Source of the DNA: Nocardioides sp. GY 10113
GTDB lineage: Bacteria; Actinomycetota; Actinomycetes; Propionibacteriales; Nocardioidaceae
Assembly: GCF_004919105.1 (NCBI RefSeq)
Contig: NZ_STGK01000001.1
Location: 434,001-498,000, forward strand
Length of the DNA stretch: 64,000 nucleotides
Reading direction: 5' to 3'
The stretch's first letter is position 1; the number at the start of each line of letters is the position of its first letter. A model generated the notes under the pieces. That model was not told where the DNA came from. It ran no database searches and saw nothing but the letters and a program-made list of their open reading frames with translations. A program made the position numbers and the translations under genes. Positions 29,710-37,909 of this stretch are shown piece by piece.

Positions 29710-30749
29710 CCCCTCCTGTTCAGGACCGACCGGCGCCCGAGGCCACGGCCGAGCTGGCGCTGCCCATCGACGACGCCGACCTGGCGAAGCGCCTGCGCGA
29801 GCGGCTCGCGGAGGTGGAGACGGCGCTGTTCGAGCACGCGACCAGCCGGGCGCCGTTCGTCACCGAGGCGGCCCGGCACCTGCTGGCCGCGGGCGGCAAG
29901 CGGTTCCGGCCGCTGCTGGTGCTGCTGGCCGCCGAGGCGGGCCCCCGCCCGGACGCCGAGGAGGTGCTGACGGCGGCCAGCGTCGTGGAGATCACCCACG
30001 TGGGCTCGCTCTACCACGACGACGTGATGGACGAGGCCGACCTGCGCCGCGGCGCGGACTCGGCGAACTCGCGGTGGGACAACCTGGTCGCGATCCTGAC
30101 CGGCGACTTCCTGTTCGCCAAGTCCTCGGAGCTGACCTCGCGGCTCGGGCCCGACGCGGTGCGAATCCAGGCCGAGACCTTCACCCGCCTGGTGGAGGGC
30201 CAGATCCTGGAGACCGTCGAGCCGGGGCCCGACGAGGACGCGCTGGCGCACTACCTCGAGGTGGTCGCCGGCAAGACCGGCTCGCTGATCGCGACGTCGG
30301 CCCACTACGGCGCGCTGTTCTCCGGCGCGGAGCCGGAGGTGGTCACCGCGCTGACCGAGTACGGCGAGCTCGTCGGCACCGCCTTCCAGCTCTCCGACGA
30401 CATCCTCGACATCGCCTCGGAGAGCGAGGAGTCCGGCAAGACCCCGGGCACCGACCTGCGCGAGGGCGTGCCGACGCTGCCGGTGCTGATCGCGCGCGCC
30501 TCCACCGACCCCGCCGACGCCCGGCTGCTGGAGCTGCTCGACCCGCAGAGGACCGACCTGGCCGCCGACGCCGAGGCCCACGCCGAGGCCCTCGAGCTGC
30601 TCCGCAAGCACCCGGCGATGGACGAGGCCCAGGCCTACGTGGTCGCCCGGGCGCAGGAGGCCAAGCAGCTGCTGGCGGTGCTGCCGCAGGGTTCGGTGCG
30701 TGCCGCGCTGGAGGCCTTCGCCGACGTGGTGGCGATCCGCTCGGCCTGA
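29706..30749 (+). CDS. Long-chain polyprenyl diphosphate synthase
   Basis: A trans-prenyltransferase of 347 residues that elongates allylic diphosphates with IPP. The first Asp-rich motif is LYHDDVMDEADLRRG, the second is LSDDILDIASE, with GGKRFRPLL near the N terminus. The start GTG overlaps the nuoN stop. Its fusion to the nuo operon and the menaquinone genes upstream make the menaquinone side chain (for example nonaprenyl or octaprenyl) the likely product; chain length cannot be read safely. A short GC hairpin follows. Confidence 0.9.
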   Translation: MTPPVQDRPAPEATAELALPIDDADLAKRLRERLAEVETALFEHATSRAPFVTEAARHLLAAGGKRFRPLLVLLAAEAGPRPDAEEVLTAASVVEITHVGSLYHDDVMDEADLRRGADSANSRWDNLVAILTGDFLFAKSSELTSRLGPDAVRIQAETFTRLVEGQILETVEPGPDEDALAHYLEVVAGKTGSLIATSAHYGALFSGAEPEVVTALTEYGELVGTAFQLSDDILDIASESEESGKTPGTDLREGVPTLPVLIARASTDPADARLLELLDPQRTDLAADAEAHAEALELLRKHPAMDEAQAYVVARAQEAKQLLAVLPQGSVRAALEAFADVVAIRSA

Positions 30750-30750
30750 T

Positions 30751-30767
30751 CCGCCGCGTGCCGGCGG
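30751..30767. terminator. Weak hairpin between convergent genes
   Basis: CCGCCG (30751-30756) pairs with CGGCGG (30762-30767) in the 42-bp gap between the polyprenyl synthase and rarD, which converge. There is no U-tract; a modest terminator at best. Confidence 0.4.
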
Positions 30768-30791
30768 TGGGCGTCGTCGGGCCTGAGCCTG

Positions 30792-31700
30792 CTAGGCGGC
30801 GGTCGCCTCGGCGACCATCGCGAGCTGGGTCCTGCGGTAGCGCAGCGCCTCCCAGGTGAAGAGCGTCAGCGCGAGCCAGACGAGGACGAACCCGATCCAG
30901 CGGCCGGGGGGCATGTGCTCGCCGATCACCGTGATCCCGAGGGTGAACTGCAGGATCGGTGCGAGGTACTGGATCAGGCCCAGCGAGGTGAGTGAGATGC
31001 GCGTCGCCGCGGCACCGAAGAAGAGCAACGGCACGGCCGTGACGACCCCGGTGGACAGCAGCAGCGCGACGTGCGCGGGGCCCTCCCCGGCGAGGTGCGC
31101 CCCGCCGCCGGCGCCGAGCACGGCGAGGTAGGCCAGCGCGAAGGGCGCCATGACGGAGGTCTCGAACGCCAGGCTCTCGACGGCGCCCGCGCCGGCCGTC
31201 TTCTTGGCCAGGCCGTAGGTGCCGAAGGAGAAGGCCAGCACCAGGGCGACGTACGGCGGCCGCCCGTAGTCGACGGTGAGCACGACCACCGCGGCGAACC
31301 CGATGCTCAGGGCCAGCCACTGGCCCGGGCGCAGCCGTTCGCCGAGGATGAGCACGCCCATCAGCACGGTCACCAGCGGGTTGATGAAGTAGCCGAGCGA
31401 GGTCTCGACGACCCGGCCGGTGTTGACCCCGAAGATGTAGGTGCCCCAGTTGACGGTGATCGTCACCGCTCCCACCACGAGGAGCAGAGTCGTACGGCGG
31501 TCGTCGAGGATCGCGCGGATCTGCGGCAGGTGCCGGGTGGCCAGCACCACCAGGCCCATGGTCAGCGCCGACCAGACGATCCGGTGGGCGAGGATCTCGA
31601 CCGGGCCGCTGGGCTCGAGCAGCGGCCAGTAGAGCGGGAAGAGTCCCCAGAGGAGGTAGCTGACCACCCCGAACAGCAGCCCCCGGCGCGACTCCGACAC
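30792..31700 (-). CDS. rarD: EamA/RarD-type permease
   Basis: A drug/metabolite transporter-superfamily membrane protein of 302 residues with about ten helices in two EamA halves. The N terminus GVVSYLLWGLFPLYWPLLEP and the segment RIVWSALTM follow the RarD signature. Substrate unknown; RarD was named for chloramphenicol resistance but its native role is unclear. GTG 31700 is preceded at 6 nt by TATGCT. It lies downstream of korB in the same direction but behind a strong terminator, so it is probably transcribed separately. Confidence 0.85.
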   Translation of the reverse strand: MSESRRGLLFGVVSYLLWGLFPLYWPLLEPSGPVEILAHRIVWSALTMGLVVLATRHLPQIRAILDDRRTTLLLVVGAVTITVNWGTYIFGVNTGRVVETSLGYFINPLVTVLMGVLILGERLRPGQWLALSIGFAAVVVLTVDYGRPPYVALVLAFSFGTYGLAKKTAGAGAVESLAFETSVMAPFALAYLAVLGAGGGAHLAGEGPAHVALLLSTGVVTAVPLLFFGAAATRISLTSLGLIQYLAPILQFTLGITVIGEHMPPGRWIGFVLVWLALTLFTWEALRYRRTQLAMVAEATAA

Positions 31701-31706
31701 CGCGTC

Positions 31707-31712
31707 AGCATA
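31707..31712 (-). promoter_or_regulatory. -10 box TATGCT for leaderless rarD
   Basis: On the minus strand TATGCT, 6 nt, then GTG 31700. Confidence 0.55.
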
Positions 31713-31723
31713 GGTGCCGACGC

Positions 31724-31758
31724 ACGCGGGCCCCGTCCGTGGTGGACGGGGCCCGCGT
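31724..31758 (-). terminator. Terminator hairpin after korB
   Basis: A 15-bp perfect stem ACGCGGGCCCCGTCC (31724-31738) with 31744-31758 around the loop GTGGT. It separates korAB from rarD. There is no clear U-tract. Confidence 0.75.
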
Positions 31759-31781
31759 GGCGGTACGGCGTGGCGGTCGGA

Positions 31782-32903
31782 TCAGGCGACGGTCCAGGTG
31801 TCGCCGGCGCTGATCAGCGCCGCCAGGCGCTCCTCGGCGCTGCCCGCGGAGGCGGCCTGGGCGTGCGCCACCTGGGCGCGCGCCTGGTCGTCGTACGTCG
31901 GCTTCTCGACCTGGCGGAAGATCCCGATCGGCGAGCGGTTCAGGTAGCCGGCGTCGGTGAGCCGGCTGATCGCGAACGCCTGGGAGGGGTCGGGGTCGGC
32001 GGCGTCGTGGACCAGCAGGTCCTCGACCGCCACCGAGGCGGTGTCGACCACCTCGACGCTGCCCCCGGCGGTCCGGACCAGCGCCTTGTCGCCCAGCCCG
32101 GTCTCGTCGTCGCGGACGCCGAAGGTGATCGGCTGGCCGTCCACGAGCGGGATCACGGCGTGCTGGGCGGAGTCGCGGTCGAAGTCGCCCATGCCCTTGA
32201 TCGCGTCGAACGCGCCGTCGTTGAAGATCGGGCAGTTCTGGTAGATCTCGACGAGCGAGGTGCCCCGGTGGGCGGCCGCCGCGGCGAGCACCGAGGTGAG
32301 GTGCTTGCGGTCGGAGTCGATGGTCCGGGCCACGAAGGTCGCCTCGGCGCCGAGCGCCAGGGAGACCGGGTTGAACGGGTTGTCGATCGAGCCGACCGGG
32401 GTCGACTTGGTCACCTTGCCGGTCTCGGAGGTGGGGGAGTACTGCCCCTTGGTCAGGCCGTAGATCCGGTTGTTGAACAGCAGGATCGTCATGTTCACGT
32501 TGCGGCGCAGCGCGTGGATCAGGTGGTTGCCGCCGATCGAGAGCGCGTCGCCGTCGCCGGTGACCACCCAGACCGACAGGTCCTCGCGCGCGGTCGCGAT
32601 GCCGGTGGCGATCGACGGCGCGCGCCCGTGGATGGAGTGCATGCCGTAGGTGTCGAGGTAGTACGGGAAGCGCGAGCTGCAGCCGATCCCGGAGACGAAG
32701 ACGATGTTCTCGCGACGCAGGCCGAGGTCGGGCAGGAAGGACTGGACGGCCTTGAGCACGGCGTAGTCGCCGCAGCCGGGGCACCAGCGGACCTCCTGGT
32801 CGCTGGAGAACTCCTTGGCGGTCTGGGTCTGGCCCTCGGCCAGCGCCGGGACGCCGTCGGTGCCGGCGCGCAGCACGGGCAGGGGAAGATCGGTGGTGCT
32901 CAT
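31782..32903 (-). CDS. korB: 2-Oxoacid:ferredoxin oxidoreductase beta subunit (KorB-like)
   Basis: The thiamine-diphosphate subunit, 373 residues, of an enzyme that converts a 2-oxoacid and CoA to acyl-CoA and CO2 while reducing ferredoxin. ThDP motif GDGDALSIGGNHLIHALRRN followed by LLFNNRIYGLTKGQYSPTS; Fe-S ligands in RWCPGCGDY and a further Cys in GIGCSSRFPYY. Starts inside the end of korA (4-bp overlap). The pair resembles mycobacterial KorAB, for which 2-oxoglutarate is the substrate; a pyruvate or branched-chain role is not excluded by sequence. Confidence 0.9.
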   Translation of the reverse strand: MSTTDLPLPVLRAGTDGVPALAEGQTQTAKEFSSDQEVRWCPGCGDYAVLKAVQSFLPDLGLRRENIVFVSGIGCSSRFPYYLDTYGMHSIHGRAPSIATGIATAREDLSVWVVTGDGDALSIGGNHLIHALRRNVNMTILLFNNRIYGLTKGQYSPTSETGKVTKSTPVGSIDNPFNPVSLALGAEATFVARTIDSDRKHLTSVLAAAAAHRGTSLVEIYQNCPIFNDGAFDAIKGMGDFDRDSAQHAVIPLVDGQPITFGVRDDETGLGDKALVRTAGGSVEVVDTASVAVEDLLVHDAADPDPSQAFAISRLTDAGYLNRSPIGIFRQVEKPTYDDQARAQVAHAQAASAGSAEERLAALISAGDTWTVA

Positions 32904-34876
32904 CGGAGCGGTGCCTCCTCGTGGTCGGCGGGCGGGTTGGCGCCGTGCTCACCGAGATCCACGGGGATCTCCTCGGCCTCGGCGACCAGGTGGCCGATGG
33001 CCTCGGCGAGCTCGGCCGCCTTGAGCGGGAGGCCGTAGACGTGGTTGTAGCCGACGGCGTCGACGAGGTACTCGGCGCGCAGCAGGCGGGAGAGCTGGCC
33101 GAGGTTCATCTCGGGGACCAGCACCTTGTCGTAGCGCTTCAGGATCGCGCCCAGGTCCTTCGGGAACGGGTTGAGGTGGCGCAGGTGGACCTGCGCGACG
33201 TTGTACCCGGCGCGGCGGACACGGCGGGCGGCGGCGCCGATCGGACCGTACGTCGAGCCCCAGCCGATCACCAGCACCTTCGCGGCGCCGGACGGGTCGT
33301 CGACCTCGAGCGGCGGCAGCGACTCGGCGATCCGGTCGATCTTGGCCTGGCGCGTCCGGACCATCAGGTCGTGGTTGGCGGGGTCGTAGGAGATGTTCCC
33401 GTGGCCCTCGCCCTTCTCCAGGCCGCCGATCCGGTGCTCCAGGCCCGCGGTGCCGGGCACCGCCCAGGGGCGGGCCAGCGTCTCGGGGTCGCGCAGGTAG
33501 GGCCAGAACTCGTCCGGCTCCTCGCTCCCGCTCGCGGCGCTCTTGGCCGAGACGTGGTTGGGGCCGGTGGCGAACGCGGGGTCGATCGCGGGCAGCTCGT
33601 CGACGGCCGGGATCTGCCACGGCTCGGACCCGTTGGCCAGGTAGCCGTCGGACAGCAGCATCACCGGGGTCCGGTAGGTGACCGCGATCCGGGCGGCCTC
33701 GACCGCCGCGGCGAAGCAGTCGCCGGGCGACTGGGGCGCCACGATCGGCACCGGCGCCTCGCCGTTGCGGCCGTACATGGCCTGCATCAGGTCGGCCTGC
33801 TCGGTCTTGGTGGGCAGGCCGGTGGAGGGACCGCCGCGCTGCACGTCGACGATCACCAGCGGCAGCTCGGTCATCACGGCGAGGCCGATCGCCTCGGACT
33901 TCAGCGCGATGCCGGGACCGGAGGTGGTGGTGATGCCCAGCGCACCGGCGAAGGCGGCGCCGATGGCGGAGCCGATGCCGGCGATCTCGTCCTCGGCCTG
34001 GAGCGTGGTGACGCCGAACGCCTTGTGCTTCGACAGCTCGTGCAGGATGTCCGAGGCCGGGGTGATCGGGTAGGAGCCCAGGAAGACCGGGAGCCCGGAG
34101 CGGACTCCGGCGGCGACCAGACCGTAGGAGAGCGCCAGGTTGCCGGTGATGTTGCGGTAGGTGCCGGGCGCCAGGGCGGCGGGCTTGATCTCGTACTGGA
34201 CCACGAACGTCTCGGTGGTCTCGCCGAAGTTCCAGCCGGCCTTGAAGGCGGCGATGTTGGCGTCGCGGATGTCGGGCTTCTTGGCGAACTTCTTCTCCAC
34301 GAAGGCCACGGTCGGCTCGGTGGGCCGGCCGTACATCCAGGACAGCAGGCCGAGGGCGAACATGTTCTTGGACCGGCCGGCGTCCTTGCGGGAGAGCCCG
34401 AACTCCTTGACCGCCTCGACGGTCATGCCGGTCAGGTCGAGGGTGAAGACGTTGAACTCACCGAGCTGGTCGTTGGCGTCGCCGAGCTGGTCGAGCGGGT
34501 TCGTGGCGTAGCCGGCCTTGTCCAGGTTGCGCTTGGTGAAGTCGTGGGTGTCCACGATGATCGTGGCGCCCCGCGGCAGGTCGCCGACGTTGGCCTTCAG
34601 GGCGGCCGGGTTCATCGCGACCAGCACGTCGGGACGGTCGCCGGCGGTCAGGATGTCGTGGTCGGCGAAGTGGATCTGGAACGACGAGACGCCGGGCAGC
34701 GTGCCCTGGGGTGCGCGGATCTCCGCCGGGAAGTTCGGCAGGGTCACCAGGTCGTTGCCGAAGACGGCCGACTCCTGGGTGAACCTGTCGCCGGTCAGCT
34801 GCATGCCGTCGCCGGAATCGCCGGCGAACCGGATGATCACCCGATCGAGCTGCTTGACCTGCTTGGTCTGGTTCAC
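32900..34876 (-). CDS. korA: 2-Oxoacid:ferredoxin oxidoreductase alpha subunit, gamma-alpha fusion (KorA-like)
   Basis: A 658-residue subunit in which the gamma domain (about residues 1-190, beginning IIRFAGDSGDGMQLTG) is fused to the alpha pyrimidine-binding domain (about 230 onward, with GSYPITPASDILHELS and DEIAGIGSAIGAAFAGA). This fused layout is normal for actinobacterial KorA. GTG 34876 is the ORF start with GAGGGAAG upstream; internal starts are possible. The promoter overlaps an exact KstR-type site, suggesting regulation with sterol or fatty-acid catabolism. Confidence 0.9.
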   Translation of the reverse strand: MNQTKQVKQLDRVIIRFAGDSGDGMQLTGDRFTQESAVFGNDLVTLPNFPAEIRAPQGTLPGVSSFQIHFADHDILTAGDRPDVLVAMNPAALKANVGDLPRGATIIVDTHDFTKRNLDKAGYATNPLDQLGDANDQLGEFNVFTLDLTGMTVEAVKEFGLSRKDAGRSKNMFALGLLSWMYGRPTEPTVAFVEKKFAKKPDIRDANIAAFKAGWNFGETTETFVVQYEIKPAALAPGTYRNITGNLALSYGLVAAGVRSGLPVFLGSYPITPASDILHELSKHKAFGVTTLQAEDEIAGIGSAIGAAFAGALGITTTSGPGIALKSEAIGLAVMTELPLVIVDVQRGGPSTGLPTKTEQADLMQAMYGRNGEAPVPIVAPQSPGDCFAAAVEAARIAVTYRTPVMLLSDGYLANGSEPWQIPAVDELPAIDPAFATGPNHVSAKSAASGSEEPDEFWPYLRDPETLARPWAVPGTAGLEHRIGGLEKGEGHGNISYDPANHDLMVRTRQAKIDRIAESLPPLEVDDPSGAAKVLVIGWGSTYGPIGAAARRVRRAGYNVAQVHLRHLNPFPKDLGAILKRYDKVLVPEMNLGQLSRLLRAEYLVDAVGYNHVYGLPLKAAELAEAIGHLVAEAEEIPVDLGEHGANPPADHEEAPLR

Positions 34877-34932
34877 GTCGATCTACTTCCCTCGTCCTGG
34901 GGCGTGCAGGTGCCGCCTCGCACCCGCCGCCC

Positions 34933-34950
34933 ATTCTAGAACCTGTTCCA
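34933..34950 (-). promoter_or_regulatory. korA -10 box overlapped by a KstR-type operator
   Basis: Plus-strand positions 34937-34950 read TAGAACCTGTTCCA, an exact match to TnnAACnnGTTnnA, the consensus of the TetR-family regulator KstR. On the minus strand a TAGAAT -10 hexamer occupies 34938-34933, so a bound repressor would cover it. The family match is by pattern only. Confidence 0.5.
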
Positions 34951-34973
34951 CTTCTTGGCGCGCGTTCTGGGTA

Positions 34974-34999
34974 GCAGGCTGGACAGCTGTCCAGCCTGC
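34974..34999. repeat. 26-bp perfect palindrome (operator candidate)
   Basis: Each 13-nt half is GCAGGCTGGACAG followed by its exact reverse complement, with no spacer; the centre is CAGCTG. It lies about 36 bp upstream of the korA -10 box. Zero spacer and perfect symmetry suggest a dimeric repressor site (TetR- or GntR-like) more than a terminator, but either is possible. Confidence 0.6.
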
Positions 35000-35128
35000 C
35001 GCGAGCGCACCACACAAGGATAAACGGCAAAATCATATATTCCTTGGCGATGCTCGCTCCTTGAGCGTGGCGCGCCTCGCCGCACGACTGTGCATGGGCG
35101 CGCCGCACGACTCGCCAGCGCCCCCGGC

Positions 35129-35158
35129 TTGCCAATCTATGTCTTTAAAGACTAGTAA
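35129..35158 (+). promoter_or_regulatory. Sulfate operon promoter with palindrome in the spacer
   Basis: A -35-like TTGCCA (35129-35134), an 18-bp spacer and a -10-like TAGTAA (35153-35158). The 12-bp perfect palindrome GTCTTTAAAGAC (35141-35152) fills the spacer and abuts the -10 box. Just downstream TGAGTTAATTCA (35165-35176) is a 10/12 palindrome. Repressor control by sulfur status is a reasonable inference. Confidence 0.5.
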
Positions 35159-35218
35159 TCTGCTTGAGTTAATTCAGACGGGTCGATTCGATCGGCCCCC
35201 AGGCACAGGAGCTGTGAC

Positions 35219-36262
35219 ATGAAGCGGACGATGAAGGCGGCGGCGCTGGCGGTGACCGGGACGGTCGCGCTGGCCGGCTGCACCTCGACCGGTGCGGCGA
35301 GCACGGGCAGCGACCTGGCGGTGGTCGCGTTCTCGGTGATGGAGACCGCCAACGCGGGGGTCTACGACGCCTTCGAGCGGACCGATGCGGGCGCCGACGT
35401 GAGCTTCGCGCCGTCGTACGGGCCCTCGGGGGACCAGAGCCGCGCGGTCGTCGCCGGCGCCCGGGCCGACGTGGTGCACTTCTCGCTCGAGACCGACGTC
35501 ACCCGCCTGGTCGACGAGGGACTGGTCGCCGAGGACTGGCGGGACACCCCGACCGAGGGCATCGCCACCTCCTCGGTGGTCGTGCTGGTGGTCCGCGAGG
35601 GCAACCCGCTGGGCATCACCGGGTGGGACGACCTGGTGAAGCCGGGCGTCGAGCTGGTCACCCCCAACCCGGGTTCCTCGGGTGCCGCGCGCTGGAACAT
35701 CCTCGCCGCGTGGGCGCACGTGATCGGCAACGGCGGGACCGAGGCCGAGGCGAAGGAGTACGTGGCCGAGCTCCTCGCCCACACCCCGGTGCTGCCCGCC
35801 TCGGGCCGGGAGGCGACCTCCGCCTTCGTCGAGGGCGACCAGGACGTGCTGCTCTCCTACGAGAACGAGGCGATCCTGGCCAAGCAGAACGGCGAGGCCA
35901 TCGACTACGTCGTCCCCGAGGACACCCTGCTGATCCAGAACCCGGCGGCGGTCACCGTCGGCGCCGCGGACGGCGCCCAGGAGTTCCTGGACTTCATGGA
36001 GTCCGCGCCGGCCCAGGAGCTGTACGCCGGCTTCGGCTTCCGCCCGGTCGACGGCGTCGACGGCGTCGAGCTGCCCGAGGTGCCGGGTGCCAACGACCCG
36101 GCCGACCCGTTCCCGGCCCCGGCGCAGCTGTTCACCATCGACGGCGACTTCGGCGGCTGGGGCGAGGCGGGCGACAAGTTCTTCGCCGACGGCGAGGACG
36201 GCGAGCCGGTCGGGATCATCCCCGCGCTGATCGCGGCGTCGGGGTCGGAGGCCGTGGAATGA
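35219..36262 (+). CDS. Sulfate ABC transporter substrate-binding lipoprotein
   Basis: A periplasmic-type binding protein of the Sbp/CysP family anchored as a lipoprotein, 347 residues. Signal peptide MKRTMKAAALAVTGTVALAGC with lipidated Cys21. Family landmarks are SYGPSGDQSRAV (sulfate-binding region) and GREATSAFVEGDQDVLLSYENEA. AGGAG lies 7 nt upstream of ATG 35219. The ATG of cysT overlaps the stop. It may also bind thiosulfate. First gene of a four-gene transporter operon. Confidence 0.93.
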   Translation: MKRTMKAAALAVTGTVALAGCTSTGAASTGSDLAVVAFSVMETANAGVYDAFERTDAGADVSFAPSYGPSGDQSRAVVAGARADVVHFSLETDVTRLVDEGLVAEDWRDTPTEGIATSSVVVLVVREGNPLGITGWDDLVKPGVELVTPNPGSSGAARWNILAAWAHVIGNGGTEAEAKEYVAELLAHTPVLPASGREATSAFVEGDQDVLLSYENEAILAKQNGEAIDYVVPEDTLLIQNPAAVTVGAADGAQEFLDFMESAPAQELYAGFGFRPVDGVDGVELPEVPGANDPADPFPAPAQLFTIDGDFGGWGEAGDKFFADGEDGEPVGIIPALIAASGSEAVE

Positions 36263-37107
36263 CCGCCGTCCCCCTGACGGAGAGGCCAGCCCGCCTGCGG
36301 CGGCGCCGGTCGGGTGCCGCCACGAACCTGACGCCCGCCTCCTCGCTCGCGCTGGGAGTCTCGGTGACCTGGTTCAGCCTGCTGGTGCTGATCCCGCTCA
36401 CCGCGGTGGTGGTGGCGGCGAGCGAGCGCGGCTGGGCCGGCTACTGGGACACGGTCACCAGCCCGCAGACCCTGGCCGCGATCCGGCTGACGGTCGGCCA
36501 GGCGCTGCTGGTCACCGGGCTGAACGTGGTGATGGGCACGATCATCGCCTGGGTGCTGGTCCGCGACCGGTTCCGGGGCCGCGCGGTGCTCGACGTGGTG
36601 ATCGACATCCCGTTCGCGCTGCCGACGATCGTCGCCGGCCTGGTGCTGCTCGGCCTCTACGGCCCCTCCAGCCCGCTGGGCCTGGACTGGGCCTACACCG
36701 AGCGCGCGGTCACGCTGGCGCTGGCCTTCGTCACGCTGCCGTTCGTCGTACGGACCGTGCAGCCGGTGCTCGGCGAGCTCGAGCCCGACGCCGAGGAGGC
36801 CGCCGCCTCGCTCGGCGCCGACCGGCGCACGATCCTGCGCCGCGTGGTGCTGCCGGCGCTGGTGCCCGCGATCGCCGCCGGCGCCGCGCTCTCCTTCGCC
36901 CGCGCGATCGCGGAGTACGGATCGCTGGTGCTGCTCAGCGGCAACCGTCCGTTCGACACCGAGGTGGTCTCGGTCCGGGTGCTCACCTACGTCGAGAACG
37001 GCAGCACGGCGTCCGCGGCCGCGGTGGCCAGCCTGATGCTGGCCGTGGCGCTGCTCGTGATCGTCACCCTGGACATCGTGCAGAGGCGGGTGAGCCGCCG
37101 TGGTTGA
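36259..37107 (+). CDS. cysT: Sulfate ABC transporter permease CysT
   Basis: An inner-membrane permease of 282 residues with six predicted helices and the binding-protein-dependent-transport motif EEAAASLGADRRTILRRVVL (EAA loop contacting CysA). Overlaps the binding-protein gene by 4 bp and cysW by 8 bp. CysT versus CysW is assigned by order and by the longer N-terminal region; both share the same fold. Confidence 0.93.
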   Translation: MTAVPLTERPARLRRRRSGAATNLTPASSLALGVSVTWFSLLVLIPLTAVVVAASERGWAGYWDTVTSPQTLAAIRLTVGQALLVTGLNVVMGTIIAWVLVRDRFRGRAVLDVVIDIPFALPTIVAGLVLLGLYGPSSPLGLDWAYTERAVTLALAFVTLPFVVRTVQPVLGELEPDAEEAAASLGADRRTILRRVVLPALVPAIAAGAALSFARAIAEYGSLVLLSGNRPFDTEVVSVRVLTYVENGSTASAAAVASLMLAVALLVIVTLDIVQRRVSRRG

Positions 37108-37909
37108 GGTGACCACCCCGGTGCGCTGGCTGCTGCGGCTGGTGGCCGTCGGCTACGTCGCCCTGCTCGTGGCCTGGCCCGTCTCCACGGTGGTCCGGGA
37201 GGCGTTCGCCGACGGCGTGGCACCGGTGCTCGGCCTGGTCGGCGACCCGCACGTCGCCCACGCACTGCTGCTGACCGCGCAGGTCGCGGTCCAGGCGGTG
37301 CTGATCAACCTGGTCTTCGGCGTGACCATCTCGATCCTGCTGGTCCGCTACGAGTTCCCCGGCAAGCGTCTGCTCTCGGCGCTCGTCGACCTGCCGATGG
37401 CGGTCTCGCCGGTCGTCGTCGGCCTCGCCCTGCTGCTGGTCTACAACGGCCGCACCGGCTGGTTCGGCCCGACGCTGGAGCAGTGGGGTATCCAGGTGAT
37501 CTTCAGCGGCCCCGGCATGGTGATGGCGACCTGCTTCGTGGCGCTTCCGCTGGTGATCCGCGAGGTGGTGCCCGTGCTCACCGAGATCGGCGACGAGCAG
37601 GAGCAGGCCGCCCGCAGCCTCGGCGCCAACGGCCGGCAGACCTTCTGGCGGATCACCCTGCCCAGCATCAAGTGGGCCGTCGTGTACGGCGTCGTGCTCA
37701 GCCTGGCCCGCTCCCTCGGCGAGTTCGGCGCGGTCAAGATCGTGTCGGGCAACGTCGTCGACCGGACCCAGACAGCCACCCTGCTGGTCGAGACCCAGTA
37801 CCAGGGCTTCCAGCAGTCCTCGGCGTACGCCGTCTCCTTCGTGCTCGCCTTCGTGAGCGTGCTCTGCATCGTCGTCGTCTCCATCCTCCGACCCAAGGAG
37901 AACCACTGA
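37100..37909 (+). CDS. cysW: Sulfate ABC transporter permease CysW
   Basis: The second permease, 269 residues, with six helices and the EAA loop [23 protein letters not shown] 37100 lies inside cysT; the TGA overlaps the cysA ATG. The segment [18 protein letters not shown] near the C terminus is characteristic of the sulfate/molybdate permease group. Confidence 0.93.
   Translation: MVEVTTPVRWLLRLVAVGYVALLVAWPVSTVVREAFADGVAPVLGLVGDPHVAHALLLTAQVAVQAVLINLVFGVTISILLVRYEFPGKRLLSALVDLPMAVSPVVVGLALLLVYNGRTGWFGPTLEQWGIQVIFSGPGMVMATCFVALPLVIREVVPVLTEIGDEQEQAARSLGANGRQTFWRITLPSIKWAVVYGVVLSLARSLGEFGAVKIVSGNVVDRTQTATLLVETQYQGFQQSSAYAVSFVLAFVSVLCIVVVSILRPKENH

Larger units (their letters stand above)
34877..35218. 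other. 342-bp divergent regulatory region between korA and the sulfate operon
   Basis: No gene is seen. From left to right it holds: the korA promoter with a KstR-type site (34933-34950); a 26-bp perfect palindrome (34974-34999); an AT-rich block flanked by CAAGGA (35015-35020) and TCCTTG (35041-35046); two copies of GGCGCGCC plus GCACGACT (35069-35112); and the sulfate operon promoter with its palindromes (35129-35176). Several patches are distinctly AT-rich compared with the rest of the window. Confidence 0.6.

Noticed and set aside
35001..35218. Riboswitch or T-box leader ahead of the sulfate operon
   Set aside because: The transcribed leader from the inferred promoter is only about 55 nt and shows no SAM or T-box landmarks.
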